The position numbers and the translations under genes were made by a program. The notes below the pieces were generated by a model. It ran no database searches, was not told the origin of the DNA, and saw only the letters and a list, made by a program, of their open reading frames with translations. A stretch of DNA of 64,000 nucleotides, taken from contig NZ_CP046172.1 in NCBI RefSeq assembly GCF_011801145.1, positions 1,240,001 through 1,304,000 on the forward strand, in the 5' to 3' direction. The first letter of the stretch is position 1. Each line of letters begins with the position of its first letter. The stretch is from Nocardia arthritidis. Its GTDB lineage: Bacteria > Actinomycetota > Actinomycetes > Mycobacteriales > Mycobacteriaceae. This document shows, piece after piece, positions 36,984 through 46,500 of the stretch.

Positions 36984-38477
36984 GTGCCGGCTCAGCTGAC
37001 CACCAGAGCCCAGGTCAATGGATACCGTTTCCTGCTGCGGCGGCTCGACCACGCGCTGGTCCGCCGGGATGTGCGGATGCTGCACGACCCGATGCGTTCG
37101 CAGTCGCGGTCGATGATCGTCGGCGCGGTGCTCGGCATCCTGGTCGTCGCGGGTATGGCGATCCTGTCGTTCCTGCGGCCGCAGGGCGCGATCGGCGATT
37201 CCAAGATCATCATGGGCAAGGAGAGCGGCGCGCTCTACGTCGTCATCGAGGACTCCGACAAGAACAAGGTGCTGCATCCGGTGCTGAACCTGGCCTCGGC
37301 CCGGTTGATCAGCGGCAGCGGCGATTCACCGAATTCGGTGAAGGAGAACAAACTTTCCGACCTGCCGCGCGGCCCGATGGTCGGCATTCCCGGCGCACCC
37401 GCCGCGCTGCCCGGCTCGGGTGCGTCCGACCGATCGGACTGGTCGATCTGCGAGACGGTGCAGCTGTCCAGCACCGGTAGCGCGCTCGGGTCGCCCGGGG
37501 TGGTCAGCGCCGTGCTCGCGGGCAGGCCCGTGCTGAACGAGCGGATCAAGCCGACCGCCCCCGACCAGGCCCTGCTGGTGCGCAGGCAGGACAAGACCTA
37601 CCTGGTGTACGACGGCAAGCGCGCCGAGATCGATCCGGACAATTCCGTGATGGCCCGCTCGCTGAATCTCGGTGCGGTGCGGCCGCGTCCGGTCGGCCCC
37701 GGGCTGCTGAACGCCGCGGAGTCCGAGCCGCCGCTGGTCGCGCCGGATATCCCGCAGGCGGGCCAGCCCGGCCCCGGCAAGCTCTCCGATGTGCCGGTCG
37801 GCGGCGTCATCTCGGTCGGCGGCGTCGGCCGCGGCGATCAACCCCAGCTGTTCGTCGTGCTCTCCGACGGCGTGCAGCGCATCGGGGAGTTCGCCGCGCA
37901 GGTGCTGCGCACCGCGAATTCGCAGGGCATGCGCGAGATCAAGTCGGTGGCGCCGGACGTGCTCACCAATATGCCGGTGCTGCACGAACTTCCGCTCGAC
38001 CACTTCCCGGCGACCGCACCGAGGATCCTGTCCGCCGAGGACGCCCCGGTCGCCTGCGTGTACTGGTCCAAGACCCAGCAGTCCGGCGGCGTCGCCGACG
38101 GCCCGACCGACCGCGCCGCGGTGAGCCTGCTGGCCGGATCCCGCCTGCCGCTGAACGATTCGGACAAGCCGGTCGAACTGGCCAATGCCGACGGCGTCGG
38201 CGACCACCTCGATATGGCCTACGTTCCGCCGTCCACCGGCGAATACGTCCGGATCACCGGTATGGAGCCGGCCAGCCCGCGCCGCGGCAGCCTGTTCTAC
38301 GTCGCGGAAAACGGTGTGCGCTACGGCATCCCGGACGCGGATACCGCCGGGATACTCGGCCTGCCCGCCGCGCCGAAGCTCGCGCCGTGGGCCATCGTCG
38401 GCCAACTGGTCCCCGGGCCGACGCTGTCCAAGGACAATGCCCTGACCGGCTACGACGTTCTGCCGCAGGGTCGCTGA
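36984..38477 (+). CDS. eccB: EccB, type VII secretion core protein
   Basis: 497 aa from GTG. The N-terminal signature (QVNGYRFLLRRLDHALVRRD) is followed by one membrane helix (about 44-66) and a large extracytoplasmic domain. C156 and C358 are placed to form the conserved EccB disulfide. EccB forms the periplasmic part of the core complex and interacts with MycP. It is divergent from eccE (232 bp, shared promoter region) and convergent with eccA. Confidence 0.93.
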   Translation: MPAQLTTRAQVNGYRFLLRRLDHALVRRDVRMLHDPMRSQSRSMIVGAVLGILVVAGMAILSFLRPQGAIGDSKIIMGKESGALYVVIEDSDKNKVLHPVLNLASARLISGSGDSPNSVKENKLSDLPRGPMVGIPGAPAALPGSGASDRSDWSICETVQLSSTGSALGSPGVVSAVLAGRPVLNERIKPTAPDQALLVRRQDKTYLVYDGKRAEIDPDNSVMARSLNLGAVRPRPVGPGLLNAAESEPPLVAPDIPQAGQPGPGKLSDVPVGGVISVGGVGRGDQPQLFVVLSDGVQRIGEFAAQVLRTANSQGMREIKSVAPDVLTNMPVLHELPLDHFPATAPRILSAEDAPVACVYWSKTQQSGGVADGPTDRAAVSLLAGSRLPLNDSDKPVELANADGVGDHLDMAYVPPSTGEYVRITGMEPASPRRGSLFYVAENGVRYGIPDADTAGILGLPAAPKLAPWAIVGQLVPGPTLSKDNALTGYDVLPQGR

Positions 38478-38483
38478 AACGCG

Positions 38484-38511
38484 AACGGCCCCACCGGTCG
38501 GTGGGGCCGTT
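38484..38511. terminator. Bidirectional terminator between eccB and eccA
   Basis: A perfect 12-bp stem (38484-38495 with 38500-38511) around a GGTC loop lies in the 45-bp gap between convergent stops. It starts with AA and ends with TT followed by GTTT, so it can serve both strands. Confidence 0.9.
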
Positions 38512-38522
38512 GTTTCGGGCAC

Positions 38523-40340
38523 TCAACCGAGCGTTGCCACGATGCCGCGCAGCGCGGCCTCCATATCCGGCGCCTCGATCCGCATCAGCGTCGACTCGTC
38601 CACCGCGGACAGGTCGACGGAATTGGCCAGCCGGAACTCACGTTCCTCCTCCGCCGATTCGATGACGTTGCGGATGAACCGGCCGTTACCGGCCAGGTCG
38701 ATGCCGCGGCGTTGCTGACCGCTCTGATCGACGCGCTCGGAGTTGTACAACCCCTCACACGCCTTGATCAGCAGTTGCATTGCCTCCTCGGATAATTCGG
38801 AATCGCGCGAGCCGGCGATCAGCTTGCCGATCTGCCCGAGTTCGCTCGGCGTATAGGACGGGAACTGCAGCCGCTTGGCGAACCGGGACGCCAGGCCGTC
38901 ATTGGCGGCGAGCAGACGATCGATCTCACCGTCGTAGCCCGCGATGATCACCACCAGGCGGTCGCGGTCGTTCTCCATCCTGGCCAGCAGCGTGTCGACC
39001 GCCTCGCGGCCGAACGCGTCACCGCCCTGCAGACCCGTCTGGATCAGCGTGTACGCCTCGTCGATGAACAGCACGCCGTCCATCGCGGAATCGATCAGCT
39101 TGTCGGTCTTGATCGCAGTACTGCCCAGATGCTGGCCGACGAAGTCCATGCGCTTGGCCTCCACCACCTTGTCGGTCTTCAAAAGCCCGACGCCGCAGTA
39201 GATCTTGGCGACGACCCGGGCGATGGTGGTCTTACCGGTGCCGGGCGGGCCGGTAAAGGCCAGGTGATTGCCGCGCGCCATGCTGGCCATACCCTTCTCG
39301 GCGCGGATCTTCGCCAGCTGCGCGGTCGCCTGCAGCTTGGCCACCTGGGTCTTCACCGATTGCAGGCCGACCTGCTTATCCAGCTCGGCCTTCGCCTCGG
39401 CCAGAATTCGCTTGGCCCGATCCTCGGTCTCGGCCTGCTGCAGCGCATCCAGCGACGGCGCGGTCGCCGGATCCCACTTGTCGGTGCGGGCCTCGATATT
39501 TTCCTTTGATGTGACGGTGATGCGGTAGGTGCGGTCGCGCATCGCGGTGGTGTTCTCCACGAAATCCGGTGCCTGCGAATACACCTTCTCGAACAGCGCC
39601 TGCGCTTCTTCCTCGTTGCCGGTCTCGCGCAGGCACAGGCCGCGGCAGAACATGGCCGTCGTCCTCGCCATCGGAATCGGGCCGGCCTCGGCCTGTTCCA
39701 TCCGACGGATCGCCTCACCGAACAGGCCGAGCTGCGCGCACGCCGAACCCACCATCACGTGCGCGCCCGTCGCCAGATACGGGTCGTCGGTCCACTCGGC
39801 CGATTTGGACAGCACCGCCATCACATCCGGCCAGCGCTGCGTGTTGAAGTGCAGTACGCCGCGGACGTACGCCGAGATCCGGTCGTCCGGCTCGCGATCC
39901 GGATCCGAGAGCATCGAGCGCCGGTGCGCGGCGAGTTCGTCGAGCACCCGTTCGGCCTCGTCGTACTCCTTGTCCTGGATCAGCTGCGCGGCCTGCGCCA
40001 ACCAGATCTCGGTGTAGCTGGCCAGCGGATAGTCGATGTAGAGCCCGGCGAGGAACCGCCCGGCCAGCGCCCGCGGCTCCAGCCCGAGCCTGCGTTGTTC
40101 GCGGAAAAGGGATGTGCCGCTGGTCTTGTAGAGGTTGAAGAGCACGTCGCGGGTGACTTCACCCGCGGCCGCTCTGCCGAGCCAGGCGTCGCACATCGTC
40201 GGGTCCCATTCGGTGGCCCGTTGGAAAGCCAGCTTCGCGTAGTCGAGATCGCGTGCGGATTCCTGACCGTCAATGGTCAGGCCAAGCGAGAGAACTCCGG
40301 CGTCGAAGGCGCGTTGTGCTTGGCGGTTGCCGGTTGTCAT
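38523..40340 (-). CDS. eccA: EccA, CbxX/CfqX-type AAA+ ATPase
   Basis: 605 aa. The N-terminal 280 residues are TPR-like helical repeats; the C-terminal half is an AAA+ domain with Walker A GPPGTGKTT (K370) and Walker B GVLFIDEA (D427). EccA is the cytosolic ATPase of ESX systems and is thought to release PE/PPE substrates from EspG. Its presence fits an ESX-1/2/3/5-like system and excludes a minimal ESX-4 type. It is encoded opposite to eccB and eccD. Confidence 0.93.
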   Translation of the reverse strand: MTTGNRQAQRAFDAGVLSLGLTIDGQESARDLDYAKLAFQRATEWDPTMCDAWLGRAAAGEVTRDVLFNLYKTSGTSLFREQRRLGLEPRALAGRFLAGLYIDYPLASYTEIWLAQAAQLIQDKEYDEAERVLDELAAHRRSMLSDPDREPDDRISAYVRGVLHFNTQRWPDVMAVLSKSAEWTDDPYLATGAHVMVGSACAQLGLFGEAIRRMEQAEAGPIPMARTTAMFCRGLCLRETGNEEEAQALFEKVYSQAPDFVENTTAMRDRTYRITVTSKENIEARTDKWDPATAPSLDALQQAETEDRAKRILAEAKAELDKQVGLQSVKTQVAKLQATAQLAKIRAEKGMASMARGNHLAFTGPPGTGKTTIARVVAKIYCGVGLLKTDKVVEAKRMDFVGQHLGSTAIKTDKLIDSAMDGVLFIDEAYTLIQTGLQGGDAFGREAVDTLLARMENDRDRLVVIIAGYDGEIDRLLAANDGLASRFAKRLQFPSYTPSELGQIGKLIAGSRDSELSEEAMQLLIKACEGLYNSERVDQSGQQRRGIDLAGNGRFIRNVIESAEEEREFRLANSVDLSAVDESTLMRIEAPDMEAALRGIVATLG

Positions 40341-40671
40341 TGCAGTCGATCCCTAGAATTTCCGTGAGCCGATGCCCGTCCGAGCACCGGTGGACCCGTT
40401 GTGTGCGTTCGTTTTCCAACCAGCTTAATGGGCGCCGCCGGTGCGGACTCCGCCTTTGGAACCGCGCTCGGCCGGTGCGAATACTCCAGGTATGCAATAG
40501 CCGTCGCGTGTGCACACTCCGTCCGATAGATTAGGTTTTGCTGGCGGTAGGTCGCAACGTGCGACAGCCGACCATTACATTGCCACGATGCATGCGTAGG
40601 GTTCGAGGTAGGTTGCTGAAGCAAGTGGCTATATCAGTGTTTGGAACATTCGGAACAGGAAAGTCCGGCAG
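40341..40671. promoter_or_regulatory. Divergent promoter region eccA / eccD
   Basis: 331 bp without a gene. It holds the palindrome GTGTGCACAC at 40508-40517 and the inverted repeat GTCGC-N5-GCGAC at 40551-40565, both plausible operators for the eccD-mycP-eccC or eccA promoters. No clear -35/-10 pair identified. Confidence 0.4.
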
Positions 40672-42147
40672 TTGACCGAGTCGTTGAGGAGCGGCTTGGG
40701 AGCCGCCGAGCCCGAACTGTGCCGGGTGTCCGTCATCGGGGGGAACACCCAGCTGGATGTCGGCCTCCCGGCCACGGTGCCGATCGCCACCTTCATCGGT
40801 GACGTCGTCACGCTGATCAAATCCCGCAATCCCGATATCACCGAAAGCGATGAGGGCGCAGCGCCTTTGCAGACCGAGCATTGGACGCTGGCCCGGCTCG
40901 GCCGGGACGCCATACCGCCGAGCCGCACGCTGACCGAGGCCGAGGTATACGACGGCGAACTGCTGGTGCTGCGGTCGGTGACCGCCAAGGAGTCGCCCGC
41001 GCTGTTCGACGATGTCATCGACGCGGTCGCCCGGCTCACCACCGTCGATTTCCGCGGCTGGTCCGCGTCCTCCGCGCGCTGGACCGGACTGATCGCCGCG
41101 GTCATCGCGGTGCTGTCGGCGCTGTTGCTGCTCGTCATCGACCGGCGGCACTCCGACGGGTTGATCGCTCCGTTCATGACAACGGGGGTTGCCATCGGCG
41201 CCGCGGTAGCCGCGGCGATCGCGGCGCGCAAATACGCCGACGCGCTCACCGCCGCCTGGCTGTCGCTGTGCGCGCTGCTCCTGTTCTTCGGCGGCGCGAT
41301 GCTTTTCGTGCCGCACCAACTCGGCAGCCCGCATCTGCTGCTCGGCTTCTCGGTGACGTTGGTGGCCGCGACGCTGATCTACCGGGCCACGGGGGTCGGC
41401 GCGACACTGTGCGCGGCGACGGTGACCCTCGCGCTGTTCGGCGGCATCACCGCCGCGGTGCGGATGATCTGGGATTCGGATCTGCCGAAGATCGCGGCGG
41501 GCACCGTGGTCGCCGCGATCATGCTCATCTCCTTCGTGCCGCGGCTGGCCGCGGTGCTGGCCCGGCTGCCGGTCCCGCCGGTGCCGACCGCGGGCGCCGC
41601 GATCGATCCGGCCGACCACGAGCCGCGCCCGACCATCGAGGGCATCGGCGCCATCGGTGCCACCGCGCTGCCGTCGGCCGCCGGACTCGGTGAGCGCGCG
41701 CGTGCGGCCAACCACTACCAGACCGGCATGCTCATCGCGTGCTCGATCGCGGCGGCGCTCAGCGCGCTCATGGCCGTCGACCTGACCGGAACCCCACGCT
41801 GGCAAGGTATTTCGCTGGCCGTGATCGTCGCGGTGATCCTGTGCCTGCGCGGGCGCTCCTTCGCCGACCTGATCCAGGCGGGCACGCTCATCGCGTCCGG
41901 GTGCGTCATCGTGATCGGTCTGCTGACCGGTTTGGCGTTGGGGGACAGCGATTTCCTGTTGCTCGCCGCGGGCCTGCTGCTCCTGCTCGCGGCCGCGGTC
42001 GTCGGCTTCGGGGTGATCGGTCCGCATCTGGAGGTGACCCCGGTGACCAGGCGGCTGATCGAGATCGCGGAATACCTGATGATCTGCGCGATCATCCCGC
42101 TGGTGCTGTGGTTGATGGAGGTCTACGCGATGGCCAGGAACATATGA
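40672..42147 (+). CDS. eccD: EccD, polytopic type VII secretion protein
   Basis: 491 aa from TTG with CAGGAAAG about 10 bp upstream; a GTG at 40722 would remove the first strand of the ubiquitin-like domain. N-terminal ubiquitin-like domain (about 15-105: CRVSVIGGNTQLDVGLP) followed by about eleven hydrophobic helices to the C-terminus. EccD dimers form the membrane ring of the ESX complex. Stop overlaps the mycP start (ATGA), so it is the head of an eccD-mycP-eccC operon. Confidence 0.92.
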   Translation: MTESLRSGLGAAEPELCRVSVIGGNTQLDVGLPATVPIATFIGDVVTLIKSRNPDITESDEGAAPLQTEHWTLARLGRDAIPPSRTLTEAEVYDGELLVLRSVTAKESPALFDDVIDAVARLTTVDFRGWSASSARWTGLIAAVIAVLSALLLLVIDRRHSDGLIAPFMTTGVAIGAAVAAAIAARKYADALTAAWLSLCALLLFFGGAMLFVPHQLGSPHLLLGFSVTLVAATLIYRATGVGATLCAATVTLALFGGITAAVRMIWDSDLPKIAAGTVVAAIMLISFVPRLAAVLARLPVPPVPTAGAAIDPADHEPRPTIEGIGAIGATALPSAAGLGERARAANHYQTGMLIACSIAAALSALMAVDLTGTPRWQGISLAVIVAVILCLRGRSFADLIQAGTLIASGCVIVIGLLTGLALGDSDFLLLAAGLLLLLAAAVVGFGVIGPHLEVTPVTRRLIEIAEYLMICAIIPLVLWLMEVYAMARNI

Positions 42148-43583
42148 CCGGTCGGGCGCTGCGGCCCGTCCGGCGGCGCGGCGCCGGATTGGCCTGTGCC
42201 GCCTGGGTTCTCGGTGCGTCGATCTTCGGTTGGCCCGCCACCGCGGGCGCGTACACCGGCGCACCCGCAATCGATCCCGGCGCGCTCGGCGCCGCCCAAG
42301 CGATCAGCGGCAGACCCGCCCCGCTGGAAGTGACGGAGCAGAAGAACACCTGCAACGAACCGGTGCTCTCCAAGGGTTCGCCCGCCGAGCCGCCCATCGC
42401 GCAGAAGGTGCTCAATTTGCCCGCGGCGTGGCAGTTCAGCCGCGGCGCCGGGCAGAAGGTCGCGGTTATCGATACCGGCGTCGCCCGGCATCCGAGGCTG
42501 CCACCGCTGGAGGCGGGCGGCGATTACGTTTCCGATACCGACGGCACCGTCGACTGCGATGGGCACGGCACCATCGTCGCGGGTCTCATCGCGGCCAGGC
42601 CCAGCCCCGGCGATGCGTTCACCGGCGTCGCACCCGACGCCGACCTGCTCACCATCCGCCAGCTGAGCCTGGCCTACGGCCCCAAGGCCACCAACGGCGG
42701 CCAGGCCCCGCCGGGTGCGATCCACAGCAGCGGCTACGGCAATGTGCTCACCCTCGCGGGTGCGGTGGTGCGCGCCGTCGATATGGGCGCCACCGTCATC
42801 AATATCTCCGAAGTCGCTTGCAGCGCAGCGGGAAGCGATACCGCCGACGCCGCGCTCGGCGCCGCGGTGAAGTACGCCTACGACCGCAATGTCGTCGTGG
42901 TCGCCGCCGCCGGAAATCTGCAGCAGGACGGCGCGTGCTCGAAGCAGAACGACGGCAGCGGCTGGGGCCGGGTGATCACGGTGGCCAGCCCGGCCTGGTT
43001 CACGCCGTATGTGCTCGCCGTCGGTTCGGTCGATCCCGACGGCAGCCCGTCGGAGCTGTCACTGCACGGTCCGTGGGTCGGCGTCTCGGCCATCGGCAGA
43101 CAGATCGTCTCCCTCGACTCCAAACCCGGCGGCACCGGATTGGTCGACGGGTCGCGGGCCGAGGACGGTGTTCACCCCATCGAGGGAACGAGTTTCGCCG
43201 CACCACAGGTCGCCGGTCTGGCGGCGCTGGTGCGCTCGCGCTTTCCGCAACTCACCGCACCGCAGGTGATGGACCGGATCATCCGGACCGCGCACGCGCC
43301 GGGCCCCGGCCGCGACGACCGCATCGGCGCCGGGCTGATCGACCCGGTCGCCGCGCTCACCGCGCAACTGCCGGATCAGCCGGTCGCCGCGGGCGCGGAC
43401 AAACCGCACCACATCGCCGCCCCGGTGGCCGAGCAAGGGCCGGACCCGCTGCCGCGCCGGGTCGCCGTCATCGGCTCCATCGCCTGCCTGGCCGCGCTGG
43501 GTATCGGTGCGGCACTTGCCATTCCGTTCCGGCGGCGCCGCCGCGAACCGGTCGACCTCGACCCCGACGTAACAGATCGATAG
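42144..43583 (+). CDS. mycP: Mycosin, membrane-anchored subtilisin-like protease MycP
   Basis: 479 aa; the start overlaps the eccD stop, which rules out the longer upstream frame. Signal peptide (about 15-36, ending ATAGA-YTG), subtilase domain with triad D110 (VIDTG), H141 (GHGT) and S350 (GTSFAAP), and a C-terminal membrane helix (about 448-468) before a basic tail. Mycosins cap the ESX pore on the outer face and stabilise the complex; they cleave EspB in ESX-1. Confidence 0.94.
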   Translation: MTGRALRPVRRRGAGLACAAWVLGASIFGWPATAGAYTGAPAIDPGALGAAQAISGRPAPLEVTEQKNTCNEPVLSKGSPAEPPIAQKVLNLPAAWQFSRGAGQKVAVIDTGVARHPRLPPLEAGGDYVSDTDGTVDCDGHGTIVAGLIAARPSPGDAFTGVAPDADLLTIRQLSLAYGPKATNGGQAPPGAIHSSGYGNVLTLAGAVVRAVDMGATVINISEVACSAAGSDTADAALGAAVKYAYDRNVVVVAAAGNLQQDGACSKQNDGSGWGRVITVASPAWFTPYVLAVGSVDPDGSPSELSLHGPWVGVSAIGRQIVSLDSKPGGTGLVDGSRAEDGVHPIEGTSFAAPQVAGLAALVRSRFPQLTAPQVMDRIIRTAHAPGPGRDDRIGAGLIDPVAALTAQLPDQPVAAGADKPHHIAAPVAEQGPDPLPRRVAVIGSIACLAALGIGAALAIPFRRRRREPVDLDPDVTDR

Positions 43584-43590
43584 AGGACCC

Positions 43591-46500
43591 ATGGTTACCG
43601 AAGGTTTCGTGCGCCGTCCCCGCATCGCCCCGCCTCGCGCGCCCGGCGGTGAGGTGGCACTGAACGCGCCGCCGGAGATCCAGCGCAACCTGCCGATGCC
43701 GCTGCTGATGAAGCTCATGCCGGTGGTGATGGTGGTCGCCGTCGTCGGCATGATCGCGTTCATGGTGATGATGGGTCGCAACCTGCTCGCCAACCCGTTC
43801 AGCATGATGTTCCCGATGATGATGATCATGTCGATGGGCGGCATGATGATGGGCATGCGGGGCGCGGGCCCCAAGAGCGCCGGCGAGCTCAACGAGGAGC
43901 GCAAGGACTACTTCCGCTACCTCGACCAGATGCGAAAAGAGGTGCGCCGCACCGGGAATAAGCAGCTGGAGGCGCTCACCTGGAGTCATCCCGAGCCGAG
44001 CGATCTGCCATCGATCGTCGGCACCCGCCGTATGTGGGAGCGCAGGCCCAACGATCCGGACTTCGGGCATGTGCGGGTCGGCGTCGGCAGCCATCGGCTC
44101 GCCACCAAGCTGGCTCGCCCGGAAACCGGTCCGCTGGAGGACCTGGAGCCGGTCTCCACCGTCGCGCTGCGCCGCTTCGTCCGCACCCACTCGGTGGTGC
44201 ACCAGTTGCCCACCGCGGTATCGCTGCGGTCCTTCCCGGCCATCAACATCGGCGGCGATCTCGCCGAGGGCCGCACGCTGGTGTGCTCGATGCTGATGGA
44301 GCTCACCGCATTTCACGGACCGGACCACGTCGCCATCGCGATCGTCTGCGCCGACCCGGACACACCGGCCTGGTCGTGGGCGAAATGGCTACCGCACCTG
44401 CAACATCCGACCGCACGCGACGGAATGGGTTCGGCCAGAATGATGTACGGCTCGCTGGCCGAGCTGGAGACCGCCCTGTCCTCGGAACTGTTGGAGCGCG
44501 GCCGGTTCATGCGCAACCCGCAGCCGACTCAGGGCAGGCTGCACCTGGTCGTCGTCATCGACGACGGTTACGTCAACGGCACCGAGCGGCTGATCAGCGA
44601 ATCCGGCCTGGATTCGGTGACCGTGCTCGACCTGACCGCGCCGGAGAACGGTCTGGCCGCGCGCCGCGGTCTGCAACTGGTGGTCGGCGACGGCGAGGTC
44701 AGCGCGCGCAGCGGCAGCGGTGTCGAGAAGTTCGCCACCGCCGACAAGGTCACCGTCGCCGAGGCCGAATCGTTCGCCCGCGGGCTGGCCCGTTTCCGGA
44801 TCGCCACCGCGGCGCAGATCGTCAGCCTCGGCGACGAAACCCGTTCGGACCCGGGCCTGATGGCGCTGCTGAAGATTCCGGACGCCGCGCAGATCGACCC
44901 GGCCAAGGTGTGGCGCCCGCGCACGGCGCGCGAGCGCTTGCGGGTGCCCATCGGCGTGACGCCCGACGGCACCCCGGTTGAGATCGATATCAAGGAATCC
45001 GCCGAATACGGTATGGGTCCGCACGGATTGTGCATCGGCGCAACGGGTTCCGGTAAATCCGAATTCCTGCGCACGCTGGTGCTCTCCATGGTCACCACCC
45101 ACTCGCCGGATGCGCTGAACCTGGTGCTCGTCGACTTCAAGGGTGGCGCGACATTCCTCGGCCTCGATCCGCTGCCGCACGTCGCGGCGGTCATCACCAA
45201 CCTCGAGGAAGAGATCGCGCTGGTCGACCGCATGCGCGACGCGCTGGCCGGTGAGCTGAACCGCCGCCAGGAACTGCTGCGCTCGGCCGGAAACTTCGCC
45301 AACGTCACCGATTACGAGAAGGCAAGGGCCGCGGGCGCCGCGCTCGACCCGCTGCCCGCGCTGTTCATCATCGTCGACGAGTTCTCCGAATTGCTTTCGC
45401 AGAAGCCGGATTTCGCGGATCTGTTCGTGCAGATCGGCCGCCTCGGCCGGTCGCTGCACGTGCATCTGCTGCTGGCCTCGCAGCGGCTGGAGGAGAACAA
45501 GCTGCGCGGCCTGGACAGTCACCTGTCCTACCGCATCGGCCTACGTACCTTCTCCGCCAACGAATCCCGGGCCGTGCTCGGCATCACCGACGCGTACCAC
45601 CTGCCGGGCATCCCCGGCTCCGGCTACCTCAAGAGCGACGCCGACGACCCGCTGCGCTTCAACACCACCTACGTTTCCGGCCCATACGTCTCACCCAGCG
45701 GCGGCAGGCAGGTGGACGGCAAGCTGTTCGGCGGGCAGTCCCCGACGGTATTCACCGCCGGCCTCGTCGAAATGCCGGAGCAGCCGGTCATCGAGGATGC
45801 GCCGGCGCGTCCGGCGCTGCCCGATCTGCCCCCGCCGCCCGGCAGTGCCGAGGCGGAGGCCGAGGGCATTCCGGAAACATTGCTCGGGGTCGTCGTGCGA
45901 CGCCTCACCGGACACGGCCGTCCGGCGCACGAGGTGTGGTTGCCGCCGCTCGACGAATCGCCGACCGTGGATATGCTGCTGCCCGACCCGGATTGGCGTT
46001 CCCCGGTGAACCGGCACGGCCAGCTCTGGATGCCGATCGGCATCATCGACAAGCCGTACGAGCAGCGTCGCGATGTGCTCACCGTCCAATTGGGCGGTGC
46101 GCTCGGCAATGTCGCGGTCGTCGGCGGTCCGCAGTCGGGCAAGTCGATGACGCTGCGCACCCTGATCATGGCCGCCGCCGCGACGCACACCCCCGAGCAG
46201 GTGCAGTTCTACTGCCTCGACTTCGGTGGCGGCAGCATGGCCGCCACCCTCAACGGGGTTCCGCATGTCGGCTCGGTGGCCAACCGGCTCGACAGCGACC
46301 GGGTGCGGCGCACCATCGCCGAGATCACCACCCTGATGCGGCAGCGCGAGGAGCGCTTCGGCGAGCTCGGCATCGAATCCATGGTCGACTTCCGGCGGCG
46401 CAAGTACGCGCAGCTGGAGGCCAGGCTGATCAACGGCACCGAGCCCGACCCGAACGATCCGCTGGCCGCCGATCAATTCGGCGACGTCTTCCTGGTGATC

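Noticed and set aside
40531..42270. 579-aa minus-strand frame opposite eccD
   Set aside because: Rich in Arg, Gln and His with no domain; eccD on the plus strand is unmistakable.
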